From Delphinapterus leucas (Eukaryota; Chordata; Mammalia; Artiodactyla; Monodontidae): a DNA stretch of 64,000 nucleotides. A model generated the notes under the pieces. It had not been told where the DNA came from and searched no databases. It was given only the letters and a program-made list of their open reading frames with translations. Location of the stretch: positions 5,285,882 through 5,349,881 of the forward strand of contig NW_022098050.1 of NCBI RefSeq assembly GCF_002288925.2. The letters run 5' to 3'. Positions within the stretch are counted from its first letter, which is position 1, and each line of letters starts with the position of its first letter. A program made the translations under genes and the position numbers. Below are positions 42,758 through 53,908 of this stretch, piece by piece.

Positions 42758-43130
42758 CGGTTTTAGTCTGCTTGGGGTGCTATAACAAAATACCATAGAC
42801 TGGGTGCCTTAACAGAAATTTATTTCTCACAACTCTGGAGACTAGAAGTCTGAGATCAGGGTGCTAGCATGGATGGGTTCCTAGTGAGGGCTCTCTTCCT
42901 GGCTTATGGATGGCTGCTTTATCCCTGTGTCCTCACATGGCAGGGCAGGGAGCTAGAGGAAGCTCTCTGGTGTCTCTTCTTATAAGGGCACCAATCCTAT
43001 TGAACCAGGGCCCCACCCTCATCATCTCATTTAACCTTAATGGCCTTATAGGCCCTTTCTTCAAATAGTTACACTGGGGGTTAGGGCTTCAACATGCAGG
43101 TTTGGAGAGGGACATGATTCAGTCCATAGC
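42758..43130 (-). mobile_element. MLT1-type MaLR LTR
   Basis: 'tttagtctgcttggggtgctataacaaaataccatagactgggtg', 'tctcacaactctggagactagaagtctgagatcagggtg' and 'agggcttcaacatgcaggtttggagagggacatgattcagtccatagc' are reverse-complement MLT1A-like. Confidence 0.82.
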
Positions 43131-43639
43131 ACCCTTGCAGATGAGTTCCTTCCCTTGAAAGCTTCTGTCTGGTCATTGACTAACAAGGATGAGCTCCCAG
43201 GGCTCTCACCTGGAGAAACAGGAAATGCCTTGAAAGGTGATCTGGGTACTTTATGCTAAAACCACTTGTAAAGCCCCAGTAAGCCCAGTCTGTCTCAGCT
43301 CCCACCCAGGGTTGCCCTCATCACTCACACTTGTAGGACCCACCCTGGTGGCAGGTAAATCACTGGGTACCTGGTAGGTGCTGTGAAGGCCCAGTGCAGG
43401 ACTGGGGTTGGGGGTCAGGCTTAGGTCAGGGGTGGTTTTGTCAAGGGACTCAAGGTTCACACTAAGTCAAGGAGGAGTAAAACTGTGTGTGTGTGGGAGA
43501 GAGAGGGAGAGAGAGGGAGTGTATTTGTGGTGGAGGAGGGTGAGCTACCTGTACACAGACTCTTTAAAAGTGTTTTATGATGGATCTTTGTCCATGGGGC
43601 ATTTTTCTTCCTAAGCTTTTCTGCTTGCTGGCTAAAACT
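43131..43639. other. Unassigned, with a GT/GA microsatellite
   Basis: 'gtgtgtgtgtgggagagagagggagagagaggg' lies at about 43485-43520. No gene seen. Confidence 0.45.
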
Positions 43640-44062
43640 TCTGGGTAGAGTTTCCAAAGGAAATACAGGATGCCCAGTTAAATGAGAATTTCAGATAAAC
43701 AACAAACAGTATTTTCAGTCTAAGTATGTCCCATGTAATATTTGGGGGTATGGTTCTACTAAAAAAATTCTTCATTCTTTCTTTGGAATTCCAGCATAAC
43801 TGGGCGCCCTGTATTTTTTTTTTTTTTCCTGCGCCACGCGGGCCTCTCACTGCCGTGGCCTCTCCCGCCGCGGAGCACAGGCTCTGGATGCGCAGGCCCA
43901 GCGGCCATGGCTCACCGGCCCAGCCGCTCCGCGGCACGTGGGATCCTCCCGGACCGGGGCACAAACCCGCGCCCCCCGCACCGGCAGGCGGACCCTCAAC
44001 CACCGCGCCACCAGGGAAGCCCGGTGCCCTGTATTTTTATTTGCTAAATCTGGCAGCCCTAC
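43640..44062. mobile_element. MITE-like palindromic DNA transposon, split by a SINE
   Basis: The left half 'aaatacaggatgcccagttaaatgagaatttcagataaacaacaaacag' and the right end 'ccctgtatttttatttgctaaatctggcagccct' are inverted relative to one another. The SINE at 43819-44022 lies between them. The same family is at 11926-12050. Confidence 0.7.
43819..44022 (-). mobile_element. CHR SINE, short GC-rich type
   Basis: 'ggcgccctgtattttt' (43803-43818) recurs with one change at 44023-44038. It is more GC-rich than the other copies: 'gccgcggagc', 'cgcgccccccgcaccggcagg'. Confidence 0.95.
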
Positions 44063-44564
44063 TGATGAAGGCTGGGTAGGCTACATGCAGAAATGCAAAT
44101 TGGGGAGTATTAATAGATCACCGGGCCAGCACTGTGACTTCCGCATCTAGGCAAGCAAGCCCTGGATTGTGGGAGGGGCTATCTGCAGAGACCTGGGGAG
44201 GGAAGCCAGTGTACCTCAGCTCGCACCTCCACTGCTGGATGCACCCCCCACCCTCCCCGATCCCGTCTCACTCATTTCAGGGTCTTCACTGCACAGCTCA
44301 CTTTCCCCAGATGGGCTAGTCTTACCTGGTCTCCAGGTGACTGACAGCTTAAGACAGGCTGTTTGGACACCGCTTTTCAGCCCCGGGGGTTGGTAGACAC
44401 CCTGGGTCATGTAGTTTCAAAGACAGTGTCAAAGCTGAAGCTTTTGTGGGGATCTCAGCTCATGCTACCTTTTAGGTAGACCCATAATGAGGATAAGTCC
44501 AAGGTAAGTCCCCCTGGGACCAAAGGGCATAGGGTGTGGCCTCCATGGGCTGGCAGATTGCAGG
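44063..44564. other. Unassigned
   Basis: No gene supported; short frames on both strands. Confidence 0.4.
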
Positions 44565-44745
44565 AGAAAGCACAGGCTTCAGCCTTTTGCTGAGTTGGGT
44601 TAGTCACTTTGCTTCCTCCTAATCTCAGCCTCCCCCTTTTGGGAAGAGATTATGCAAATATCTTCCTTGGACAGCAGTTGTAAGACTTCAGTGGAAATGA
44701 TATATAAAAAGAGCTTGGCGTAGTTTCTAGCTAATGGTGCCAAGA
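44565..44745 (-). mobile_element. MIR SINE, diverged
   Basis: 'cacaggcttcagccttttgctgagttgggttagtcactttgcttcctcctaatctcagc', followed by 'aaatgatatataaaaagagcttggc', resembles reverse MIR. Confidence 0.5.
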
Positions 44746-46614
44746 GAAGGTGAGCTGGGACCTCAGTGGTTCCAGGGGCCGATAAAGTGCTTTTCTAAGT
44801 CAGCTCCGGCTGACTTCCTTTAACCCTGCCTCCTCACACCAGATAGTGTCATTTCTCTCTTCTTCGAAGTCCCAGATTTCTTGAGAGAGGAGTCTACACC
44901 TCCTCACTTCCACTTATGGCACAGCTCACCACAACTGGCGTTGCCTTTTCCCAACAGAAGGTTGCTAATGACCTTTTTATGGCCATGGCCAATGGCTTCC
45001 ACACAATCCTGTCTCCCAGGATAGATAGCTGTTGTAGATACTCATTGCTTGCTCACCTAGCTTCCATTCACCCTTCATAAGAGCACCTAGATTGTCCTTC
45101 CCAGGCCCCTTTTCCTCCACTGTCTAGCAACCGTGAGATCTGGGAGGGAATGACCCCTCCAGGGGCGGGTCCAATTGGCCAAAGCCACTCAACCTGATCC
45201 TCTCTCTTTTATCACCATGATTGGTTCAAGGGTGGGCATGGAAAGATGAAGAGAAACAAGGTCCTTGGTGATATCATTAAACTGCTGGATTAAACTTATC
45301 CTGAAGCCTGTTCCAATCATGCACTACTTTCCAGTTGTGTGAGCCAGTAACTCTCTTCAAGGTTTACGTTAACATGAGTTGTCTTTTCTGTTACATAAAG
45401 GGTCCTTTACTGACACAACGTCTCCAAAGCATTCACTCCTGTTGACTATCTTCTGTTTGAAGTTTTGTGGTTTTATTCTGTTTTCTTTGGGTAATAAGAA
45501 TTCTGAAGGGACTTGGTTGCTAGCATTTAGTCATTTCAGCAGCTCAAAGATGTCAGAGCAATTGTCTCTGCTTTCCCCTCATGATGCCAAGATGGCTTCT
45601 GCAGGTGCAGCCATCACATCCATAGTCAAGACAGAAAGAAGGAGGGAGGGCAGGAGAAGCACCTGCACCAGCTGGCTTCTACAAATGTCTCATTGGCCAG
45701 CACTGCATCCCATGGTCGCCACTAGCTGCAAGGGAATCTGGGAAGGCATAGCTTTAGCTTTCTGGACCCTGGGGTAGAGGCAGGTTGGCTAGAGGAGAGT
45801 CTGGGTGGAGTTGGAGTGAGCCAACCTAGAGGCTCCTCCTCAAGGCCCCAGGGCTCCTTCACTGAGCCCTCTTCCTCCTCCCACAGCCTCGCTGTCGGAC
45901 CCCTGGGCACCTTCTCTGGACCTCTGCTGTCTTGGGCAGGCTTATTAGCTGCTGGAGGACTCCAGATGCCTATCCCTGGGCCCACTCTCCCTCCTGTTTG
46001 CTCAGCCATCTGTGCATCCCCTCCACCTGATGTCCCACGGGCGTCTAGCCCTTTACACAACCTCCCTCACATCACAGTTAAGCCTGGAGTCAACATCAGA
46101 CTTCCCCGATTCTATCAGACTTGCCCAGAGTCGGCTGCCGTACTCAGTATCCAGGACCTGAGAATCGTGCTGACACTTGTAATTACGGAAGGAAGGACAG
46201 CTACCTTCTAGAGCCTCACCGTTGGAGGAGAGGCAAGTTGGGGGAGGGCTGGTGCATCTGGAGGGAGAGAGTTTTGGAAGAAAGATTGCACTGTTGCCGT
46301 GGACTCCATTTCTAGTTTTGACTAAAATTCTTATGAACCCTCAGTGTGATTTATTTTTTTTATCCACCTGCCCTCTAGGCTTCAGGGCCCTATAATGATC
46401 CCAGGAGCGGGCCTGTGATTTCCCAAGGCCTAGCCGGACCTTGCGGCCTCAGATGGTCCCCAACCTCCAGAGGGTGTGAGGGTAGCCGGCAGTATATCCC
46501 TGACCTTCCCTGACCTTGCTCGGAAAATAGTACAAAGTAAGCACACAGATGTGTTAAAAGAAAGGCAAGGGAAGGGAGGCGGGGTGGGCGGAGAGAGAGA
46601 CACACACACACATG
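44746..46614. other. Unassigned; no gene supported
   Basis: 1.9 kb without a recognisable gene. 45715-45745 ('ctgcaagggaatctgggaaggcatagct') belongs to a motif that recurs near 49750 and 56675. Open frames up to 132 codons have no recognisable domains. Confidence 0.4.
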
Positions 46615-46735
46615 GCCGGGAGTGTAACCTCAGGTCACCTCCTTCTGTGGGCCTCAATTTCCTCTCGAGCAAAAGAAGGCTTGGATCAGATCACTCCCCA
46701 GGCCTCTTCTAGTCCTGACATTCTGTGATTTTCTA
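46615..46735 (-). mobile_element. MIR-type SINE fragment
   Basis: 'aacctcaggtcacctccttctgtgggcctcaatttcctctcgagcaaaagaagg', then 'tctagtcctgacattctgtgattttc', resembles the reverse 3' part of a MIR/MIR3 element. Confidence 0.55.
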
Positions 46736-47211
46736 ATTTCCTTCAGACTCTGGGGGCCTGCAGACCCCATGCTAATGTGGATGAATAAAACATAGGCATA
46801 TCCTAAAGCTCTAAATATCGCAAGTATTTGTTCTGGATTTGTTCTCACTTAACTACGTGGTAAGCAGTGTCCAGCTGGGGCTCTGCAGCCTCCCGTTTGG
46901 ATTGTTCGAGGTTGGCCGGGCTCCCTGAGGAGGCCGATGGCGAGTGGCAGCCTCAACTGCAAACCCACCTCATCATTTCCCCTGCCCTTTGGCCTTCCAG
47001 GCCCTGGTCCCACCACCCGGGGGACATTTCCCTCAGATGTCTGCACTGGCACCTTCACACGTTACCTGTCCACCGGGATCCACGCTGGGAGGCAGTCTGT
47101 CGCCCACTGTAGTGAGACCCTTCAGGCGGTCAACAATGGCCCTCTGGAGGCCGCATATCCTATGTCTCCTCTGTGGGAACTCAACAGATATAACTGGGTT
47201 TCTTATTTTTA
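46736..47211. other. Unassigned
   Basis: No gene or named repeat recognised. Confidence 0.4.
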
Positions 47212-47560
47212 ATTTTTTTTAAAAATTACTTTTTAGAGCAGTTTTAGGTTTACAGAAAATACAGAGTTCCCATGTCCCCCTTCCCCCGCCCCTTCCCCTG
47301 TCGTTAACATCTTGCATTAGTTGTGGTACATTTATTACAACTGATGAGCCAATGTTGGCCCATTATTATTTACTGAAGTCCTGATTTACATTAGGGTTCA
47401 CTCTCGGTGTTTCGCATTCTATGGGTTTTGCCAAATGGATAATGTCGTGTATCCACCATTACAGTATCATAGGGAACAATTTCACTGCCCTAAACGCTCC
47501 CCGTGCTCCATCCATTCATCCCTTCCTGCTTCCCTGCCCACAACCCCTGGCAACCACTGA
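47212..47560 (-). mobile_element. L1M 3' UTR, part 1 (host of nested L1)
   Basis: 'agagcagttttaggtttacagaaaatacagagttcccatg', then 'ctctcggtgtttcgcattctatgggttttgccaaatgg', parallels 32028-32400. It stops at 'caaccactgat'. Confidence 0.85.
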
Positions 47561-48311
47561 TTTTTTAATTTTTTTTATTTTTAGTTGAACTATAGTTGAT
47601 TTACAATGTTGTGTTAGTTTCAGGTGTACAGCAAAGTGATTCAGTGATACATACATGTATATATTCCTTTATATATGTATATATACACATATATATTCTT
47701 CAGATTCTTTCCATTGTTGGTTATTACAAGATATCAAGTATAGTTCCCTGTGCTATACAGTAGATCCTTGTTTGTCTCTTTTATGTATAGTAGCGTGTGT
47801 CTGTTAATCCCAAACTCCTAACTTATACCCCCTGTTTTGCTTTTGGTAACCATGTTTGTTTTCTATGTCTGTGAGTCTGTTTCTGTTCTATAAATAAGTT
47901 CATTTGCAACATTTTTGTTGATTCCACATATAAGTGATATCATATATTTGTCTTTCTCTGTCTGACTTCACATAATCTCTAGGTTCATCCATATTGCTGT
48001 AAATGGCAATATTTCATTCTTTTTTATGGCTGAGTAATATTCCATATTACTCCATATGATGTATATATACACCACATCTTCTTTATCCATTCATTTCTTG
48101 GTGGGCACTTGGGTTGTTTCCACGTCTTGGCTATTGTAAATAGTGGTGCTATGAACATTGGGATGCATGTATCTTTTCAAATTAGAGTTTTTGTCTTTTC
48201 CGGACATATGTCCAGGAGTGGGATTGCAGGGTCATATGGTAGCTCTGTTTTTAGTTTTTTAAGGAACCCCCATACTATTCTCCATAACGGCTGTACCAAT
48301 TTACATTCCCA
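47561..48311 (-). mobile_element. Younger L1 3' end, nested
   Basis: 'tgaactatagttgatttacaatgttgtgttagtttcaggtgtacagc' to 'tgtaccaatttacattcccaccag', about 750 bp. 'aaccactgat' on the left and 'aaccacagat' on the right are a plausible target duplication. Confidence 0.88.
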
Positions 48312-48530
48312 CCAGCTCAACCACAGATCTTTTTACTCTATAGTTTTGTCTTTCCCAGAATGTCATATAGTTGGAATCATATAGCATGTAGCCTTTTTAG
48401 ACTGAGTTCTTTCACTCCTAGCAATATGCATTTAAGGTCCCTCCATGTCTTTTTTGTGACTTGATAGCTCATTTCTTTTTTATCACTGAATAATATTTCA
48501 TTGTATGGATGAACCACTCAATAGATGTGA
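48312..48530 (-). mobile_element. L1M 3' UTR, part 2
   Basis: 'cttttactctatagttttgtctttcccagaatgtcatatagttggaatcat' resumes the host L1M sequence. Confidence 0.82.
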
Positions 48531-48689
48531 TTTTTGATCTATTGGTATTGGTAGAAAAGACCAAAAGTACAAGATGAACAGCAATCTTCCAAACACAGAG
48601 TCTGTAAGAAAGCTAGATTTCAGGATGGTTCTGGGTAATGCACACAGTGTGGCCAACAGAGAAAATCCAACAACCTGAGAGTTGAATTT

Positions 48690-48950
48690 TTTAAAAAAAT
48701 ATTTATTTATTTTTTGGCTGCATCGGGTCTTAGTTTCAGTGCATTTCAGCACGTGGGCTCTTCGTTGTGGTGTGCGGGCTTCTCTCTAGTTGTGGCGCCT
48801 GGGGTCCAGAGAGCATGGGTTCTGTAGTTGTCGTATGTGGGCTCTTTTGCCCCATGGCATGTGGGATCTTAGTTCCCCGACCAGGGATCGAACCGGCGTC
48901 CCCTGCATTGCAAGACCGATTCTTAACCCCTAGACCACCAGGGAAGTCCC
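48690..48950 (-). mobile_element. CHR/Bov-tA-related SINE, intermediate form
   Basis: A perfect 16-bp duplication 'cctgagagttgaattt' lies at 48674-48689 and 48951-48966. The body differs from the other long copies ('tcagcacgtgggctcttcgttgtgg', 'gtagttgtcgtatgtgggctc') and the head ends 'accaccagggaagtccc'. Confidence 0.95.
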
Positions 48951-48966
48951 CCTGAGAGTTGAATTT

Positions 48967-49494
48967 AGAGTATTAGCTATGAGGCAAATTACTTTTATTA
49001 CAGAAAAGTTCTTTCTTAAATAATTGCATTTAAAACAGGATTCAATTAATTTTTCTACAACATCTTAGGCATGCATTCACACTGGAAATTATCTATACCA
49101 TGTTAGATATTGTGCAAACAGGGACACTTTGGAGAGTAAAGGGGGATGCTATTAATAATTACGCCCAAACAACAGATGGAAGCCAGGACCATCCCAGATA
49201 ATATATAGTCTTTCTATTTATGACTAGTATCTGTCTTCTTAAAATAGCTGAGGGGGACATAGGATATTTTTGTGTTTCTCCAAAAGTATTTGACGACGTA
49301 TGAGTTAAGGTTACACTAGTGGTGGTGACGCTTCAAGGAGCAAATCCCAGTTTATTTTTCACTCACATGAAGTCCAAAACACATATTGCTGATTGGTGGG
49401 AATGGGAGATTGGGCGGGGGGTGCTCTGCTCCGTGCAGTCATGCAGGGACCCAGGCTGATGGAGCCTTCTGCCAAGTTCCATATGTGTCTTTCA
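48967..49494. other. Unassigned; part resembles an old dispersed repeat
   Basis: 49305-49460 ('gttaaggttacactagtggtgg', then 'tttttcactcacatgaagtcc' and 'cagtcatgcagggacccaggctgatggagcc') follows a known mammalian repeat order I cannot name. A related start is at 63845. Confidence 0.4.
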
Positions 49495-49640
49495 AGTAGG
49501 GTGACCAGTCATTGTCTGGGAATGAGGGGTTTCCTGGGGTGCAGATTTTCAGTGCCAAAACTGGGACAGTTTCTGGCAAACCAGGACAGTTGGCCCTATT
49601 TCCTATTTCCAAGGTTGCCCTGAAGATTGACATCCAACTG
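49495..49640. mobile_element. MITE-like DNA element, 'CCAGTTTTGCCC' family, copy 2
   Basis: 'tagggtgaccagtcattgtctgggaatgaggggtttcctggggtgcagattttcagtgccaaaactgggacagtttctggcaaaccaggacag' contains inverted segments around 'aaaactgggacag' and resembles 35810-35935. Confidence 0.55.
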
Positions 49641-50814
49641 ATCGGGAGGGGAAGAGAGAGAGTGGAGAGTGGCAGGCTTGTGGGAGCCAGACCACTCGTC
49701 ACTTCTGCCTGCTTTCTGTTGGCCAGAACAGTCTCATGGCCACACCCAGCTGCAAGGGAGACTGGGAAATGTAGTCTAGCTGTGTGTCCAAAAGAAAAGA
49801 GAAATTGGTTTGGTGACGAGCTAGCTGTCTCTGCCATGGAGGGGAAATGAATAATGTCTTGTTTTGCTCCTAGGCCCTCGGACTGAGATTGACTTCTTTC
49901 TTAGCTGGCATATGCCTGGGAGGGGTTAGTGCCCACCCCCCGCCGTCTCCCTTTATAAGTTTAAGTCTCATTTGCCTAGCAGTCAACAGAGCCAACTCTG
50001 AGTGTCCACATGGCCCAGGCCTCTGCTGATGGGCAGTCTGGAGCACTCTGGGGTTCTGGGGAGGTCAGGGGCATGGACTGTGGAGGTTACACCCGGCAGC
50101 CACAGAAACTCACTGGAAGGGAATGAGGTTGCAAAGCAGGGAGGTGCCACATCGGAGGGTCTGGTTGCACTGAAAACTGAAAACGCGTGGCCTGTGAAGC
50201 CGCTGTGATACCTTCCAGCACCCACGTTGAATATACATCTAGCAATGTAACTAGTCTTCAACATGACTGCTTTTTTCCAGGCCAAAACCATCAGTAGATC
50301 ATTTGGTGCAAGCCGAGCCTTTCCATGGCAGCTAGCACCCTTAACAACCCTTACCTCTCCTAGCATCCTTGAGAAGTGGGTTAAGGCTATTAGCCCCAGG
50401 CTGGAAGCTACCGTGTGCAGAGTGATACCACATGCTTGACTCTTGCAAGCTCTGTCCTCCCCTGGGTGCCCTTGATGCAGCCAGGGACTTGTCTGGAAGA
50501 TCGTTTTCAGGTACTTGACTCCAGGGCCTCAGGCATAGGGGATCCCTGCCCTCCCTGGTGAGGGGGAGTTTGGGCCAGGAGCAGAGAAGGAAATGATGCT
50601 AATTTCACTCCTTTCCCCTCCTGTGGGAGGCAAGACTTGGAGCCAATGTGGGTGGTTGTCAACAAGACCGCCCAGGACAACCCCAGCTAGAGGGACCTTG
50701 GTTTCTGCAGCCCTCACCCAAGAGACCAAGGGCTGGCTCTTCAGAGCCTGGGCTTGTAACCCAGGCCTTTCCTTCCATAACTCTCTCTTTGGGTCAAAGA
50801 CTTGGTTGACCACT
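49641..50814. other. Unassigned; no gene supported
   Basis: Contains 'gctgcaagggagactgggaaatgtagtct' near 49750, shared with 56675. Frames up to 132 codons run on opposite strands without recognisable domains. Confidence 0.4.
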
Positions 50815-51278
50815 GTGTTCGTTTCCTGTGGCTGATGTAACAAATTTGGTGGCTTAAATCAATTACCACAAACTTGGTAGCTCACAGTTCTGGAGGCCAG
50901 AAGTCGCAAATCAGAATCACTGGGCTGAGATCAAGGTGTCAGCAGGGCTGCTCTCCCTTTGGAGGCTCCATGGGAGAATCTGTTCCTTGCCTCTTCCAGC
51001 TGCTGGTGGCTGCCAGCTTTCCTTGGCTTGTGCCAGCATCACTCCAGTCTCTGCCTCTGTGATCATGTGGCCTTCTCCTGTCTTCTGTACTCTCTCTCCG
51101 CCTCCCTTTTGTAAGGACACTTGTGATAGCTTTTCAGATCCATCCAAGATAATCTCCCCACCTCAAGATCCTTACTTTAATCACACCTGCAAAGTCCTTT
51201 TTTCTCCCATATAAGGTAACATTCCAGGGATTAGGACACTGACATCTTTTTTTTTCTGAAGGGGGCATTATTCCACGT
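50815..51278 (-). mobile_element. MLT1-type MaLR LTR
   Basis: 'tttcctgtggctgatgtaacaaatttggtggcttaaa', 'cacagttctggaggccagaagtcg', 'gcctcttccagctgctggtggctgccagctttccttgg' and 'ataaggtaacattccagggattaggac' are reverse-complement MLT1. Confidence 0.85.
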
Positions 51279-51303
51279 CCCACAGCTGCTATAGCACAGA
51301 ATA

Positions 51304-51523
51304 CAGTTGACCCTTGAACAAGGCAGGGGTGAGGGGCGCCTGCCCTCCCTGCAGTCGAAAAAGCCATGTATAACTCTATAGCCGGCTTTCCATATACGCG
51401 GGTTCCGCCTCTGTGGATTCAACCAACTGCGGATCGTTTAGTGCTGTAGTATTTACTATTGAATAAAATCTGCGAATAAGCGGACCCGCGCAATTCACAC
51501 TTGTGTTGTTCAGCGGTCAGCTG
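51304..51523. mobile_element. Tigger-type (pogo) MITE
   Basis: The ends 'cagttgacccttgaacaa' and 'ttgttcagcggtcagctg' are inverted. TA flanks both sides (51302-51303, 51524-51525). The interior 'ggaggggcgcctgccctccctgcagtcgaaaa' and 'aagcggacccgcgcaattcacac' match a known Tigger-derived element. Confidence 0.82.
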
Positions 51524-51525
51524 TA

Positions 51526-51917
51526 CTTCAGACAGTGTGAGACCCTCTCTGGGTATACGTGGTGGTAGTGTTCCGAACGCAAGTTCATGTGCCTAACGCA
51601 CAGTGAGGCCGAACAAACCAAAATGTCAGTTTGGAGCAGAAGATTTATGGCCGGACCAAGCTAGGAGAATGGGTGCCTTGTGCTCAAGAAGGACATGAAC
51701 TCCCCAGTGGTTTTCAGGGAAAAGCTTTTATAGGCAAAATCTGGGGGGAAGGCTGCAGGGTGTGTGACTTTCTTCTGATTGGTTGGTGGTGAGATAACAG
51801 GGCGGTGCTCCAAGAATCTTGTGCAGCAGGAGGGGATGGGAAGAGACCACCTGCTCTGTGCCTGATGCTCCTGTTGCAGGAAGGGGGACCCCTTCCAGGG
51901 CCCGAGAGTGGGCTCTT
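51526..51917. other. Probable LTR sequence, unassigned
   Basis: 'agcagaagatttatggccggaccaagctaggagaatgggtgccttgtgctcaagaagg' and 'agcttttataggcaaaatctgggg' read like a minus-strand LTR R/U3. Termini are not located. Confidence 0.4.
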
Positions 51918-52822
51918 GTCTAACACTCGGAAATGAATTGTCCAAGGAGACACAAGTGCTGACCAAGTAAAAGACTTTTGGGAAGGGGCGCCTGGGAGGA
52001 GAGCAGTGGGGTAAAGAAACCCAGGAGAACTGCTCTGCCACGTGGCTTGCAGTCTCAGGTTTTATGGTGGTGATGTTAGCTTTCCGGGTTGTCTCTGGCC
52101 AATCATCTTGCTTGGTTTGACTCAGGGTCCTTCCTGGTGGTACCGGCATCTCTCAGCCAAGATGGATTCCATTGTGAGAGTTTCTGGGACGTTGGCAGGA
52201 CATATGGGCTGGCGTCTCCTCCCTCCTTCTTTAGGCCCCTCCCTAATTCTTCTGGGTTAGTTTTACAAGACATACTATGGACTGACGTCTCCTCCCTCCT
52301 TTCAACCCTTCCTGAATTCTCCCGGTTAGTTTTCAGCAGCAGCGCCGCGTTCTTTTTTTTTTTTTTTTTTAAATAAATTTATTTATTTATTTTTGGCTGT
52401 GTTGGGTCTTTGTTGCTATGCGCGGGCTTTCTCTAGTTGCGGCGAGCGGGGGCTGCTTTTTGTTGCGCTGCGCGGGTTTCTCATTGCAGTGGCTTCTCTT
52501 GCTGCCGGAGCACGGGCTCTAGGCGCGCGGACTTCAGTAGTTGTGGCGCACGAGCTTCAGTAGTTGTGGCTCGCGGGCTCTAGAGCGCAGGCTCAGTAGT
52601 TGTGGCGCACGGGCTTAGTTGCTCCGCGGCATGTGGGATCTTCCCGGACCAGGGCTCGAACTCGTGTCCCCTGCATTGGCAGGTGGATTCTTAACCACTG
52701 TGCCACCAGGGAAGTCCCAGCACCACGTTCTTTATCGGGACCTCTTGTTGTGAGACAACTCAGACAAGCGGTTATTGTCGTGCCTGGCCAAGGCGGGTGG
52801 TTTCAGTGAACAGCTCCCTAAC
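51918..52822 (-). mobile_element. ERV-type LTR with tandem U3 repeat, split by a SINE
   Basis: Plausible termini are 'tgtctaacac' near 51920 and 'ctccctaaca' near 52822, so the minus-strand LTR begins TGTTAGGGAG. A 69-bp segment is tandemly duplicated (52198-52266, 52267-52336), sharing 'gacgtctcctccctcctt' and 'ggttagtttt'. No internal region was recognised nearby. Confidence 0.5.
52355..52718 (-). mobile_element. CHR SINE, long type
   Basis: 'cagcgccgcgttcttt' on the left and 'cagcaccacgttcttt' on the right form a duplication with two changes. The T-run and (TTTA)n tail are followed by a long body. Confidence 0.94.
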
Positions 52823-52985
52823 ACTCCTGATCTCATTTAATTCTTCCAGGGCCCTTTGAGTGGGTATTATTAGTTCCACTTGGCACTGTGAGACTCAGAG
52901 AGGTTAAGTAACTTATTTAATGTAACACAGTGGGTAAGAGATGAAGCTGGACTTAAACAGGACTGTCTGACTCAAGAGTCCAGGT
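52823..52985 (+). mobile_element. MIR SINE
   Basis: 'tctcatttaattcttccagggccctttgagtgggtattattagttccacttggcactgtgagactcagagaggttaagtaacttatttaatgtaacacag' is MIR core to 3' end. Confidence 0.88.
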
Positions 52986-53097
52986 TTTTTCCATGGAAAC
53001 ACAGTTAAGTTCTGGAAGGGCTGGACTCAGTTGGAATGCAGAGGACCATGCACGTTGATTTTCTTGGCTGTGTTGGAGAGTCTGGCCTTTTTGCCTG

Positions 53098-53908
53098 TGT
53101 GATATTCTGATTTATAGTAGGAAATGTGTATTTGGTCGTAGTCCCCTTTTCTGGCACAGAACTCCTAAAACCCTTGGAGTTCCCTGGATGCTGAGAGCCA
53201 TAATGGTGTCTTTTGTTACGTTAATGAAGTGACTTGGAGAGAGCACCTAAGGATGAGGTCTGGTTGCCAGGAGAACCAAGGGAAGGATTAGAGGGTTGGA
53301 ACTTGCAGTCCCATTCCCTGACCTCTGGGGATGGGAGAGGAGCTGGAGATTGAATCAATGCTCATTGGCCAATGACTCAATCAATTATGCCTATGTAATG
53401 AAGCCTCTATAAAAACCAAAAAAAAAAAAAAAGAAGGACAGGGTTTGAAGAGCTTCCAGGTTGGTGAACACGTGGAGGTGTGGGGAGAGTGGCAGAGAGG
53501 GCATGGGAGCTCCACGTCCTTTCCCCACACCTTGCCCTATGCATCAATTCCATCTGGCTGTTCCTGAGTTATATCCTTTTAAAATAAACTGATGATCTAG
53601 TTAAGTAAAATGTTTCTCTGAACTCTGTGAGGTGCTCTAGCAAATTAATCGAATCTGAGGAGGAGGTCATGGGAACCTCCAATCCACAGCCAGTTGGTCA
53701 GAAGCATAGGTGACAACCTGGACTTGTGACTGGTGTCTGAAGTTGGGGCTGGGGGGGGGGCGCAGTTTTGCAGGACTGAGCCCTTAACCTGTGGGATCTG
53801 AAGTTCTCTCTGGGTACATAGTGTCAGAATTGAGTTGAATTATAGGACACCCAGCTGGTGTCCGGAGCACTGCTTCGTGGTGTGAGGAAGTCCCCAACCC
53901 CACAAACA
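53098..53908 (+). mobile_element. ERV 5' LTR, family A copy 3
   Basis: 811 bp, TG at 53098 and CA at 53907-53908. The U3 contains 'ctcattggccaatgactcaatcaattatgcc'; a TATA-like 'tataaaaacc' lies near 53410 and 'taaaataaactgatgatc' near 53579 gives the polyadenylation region. It is followed directly by viral internal sequence, so it is the upstream LTR of the provirus remnant. The other two copies, at 926-1749 and 16561-17510, are inverted. Confidence 0.82.
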
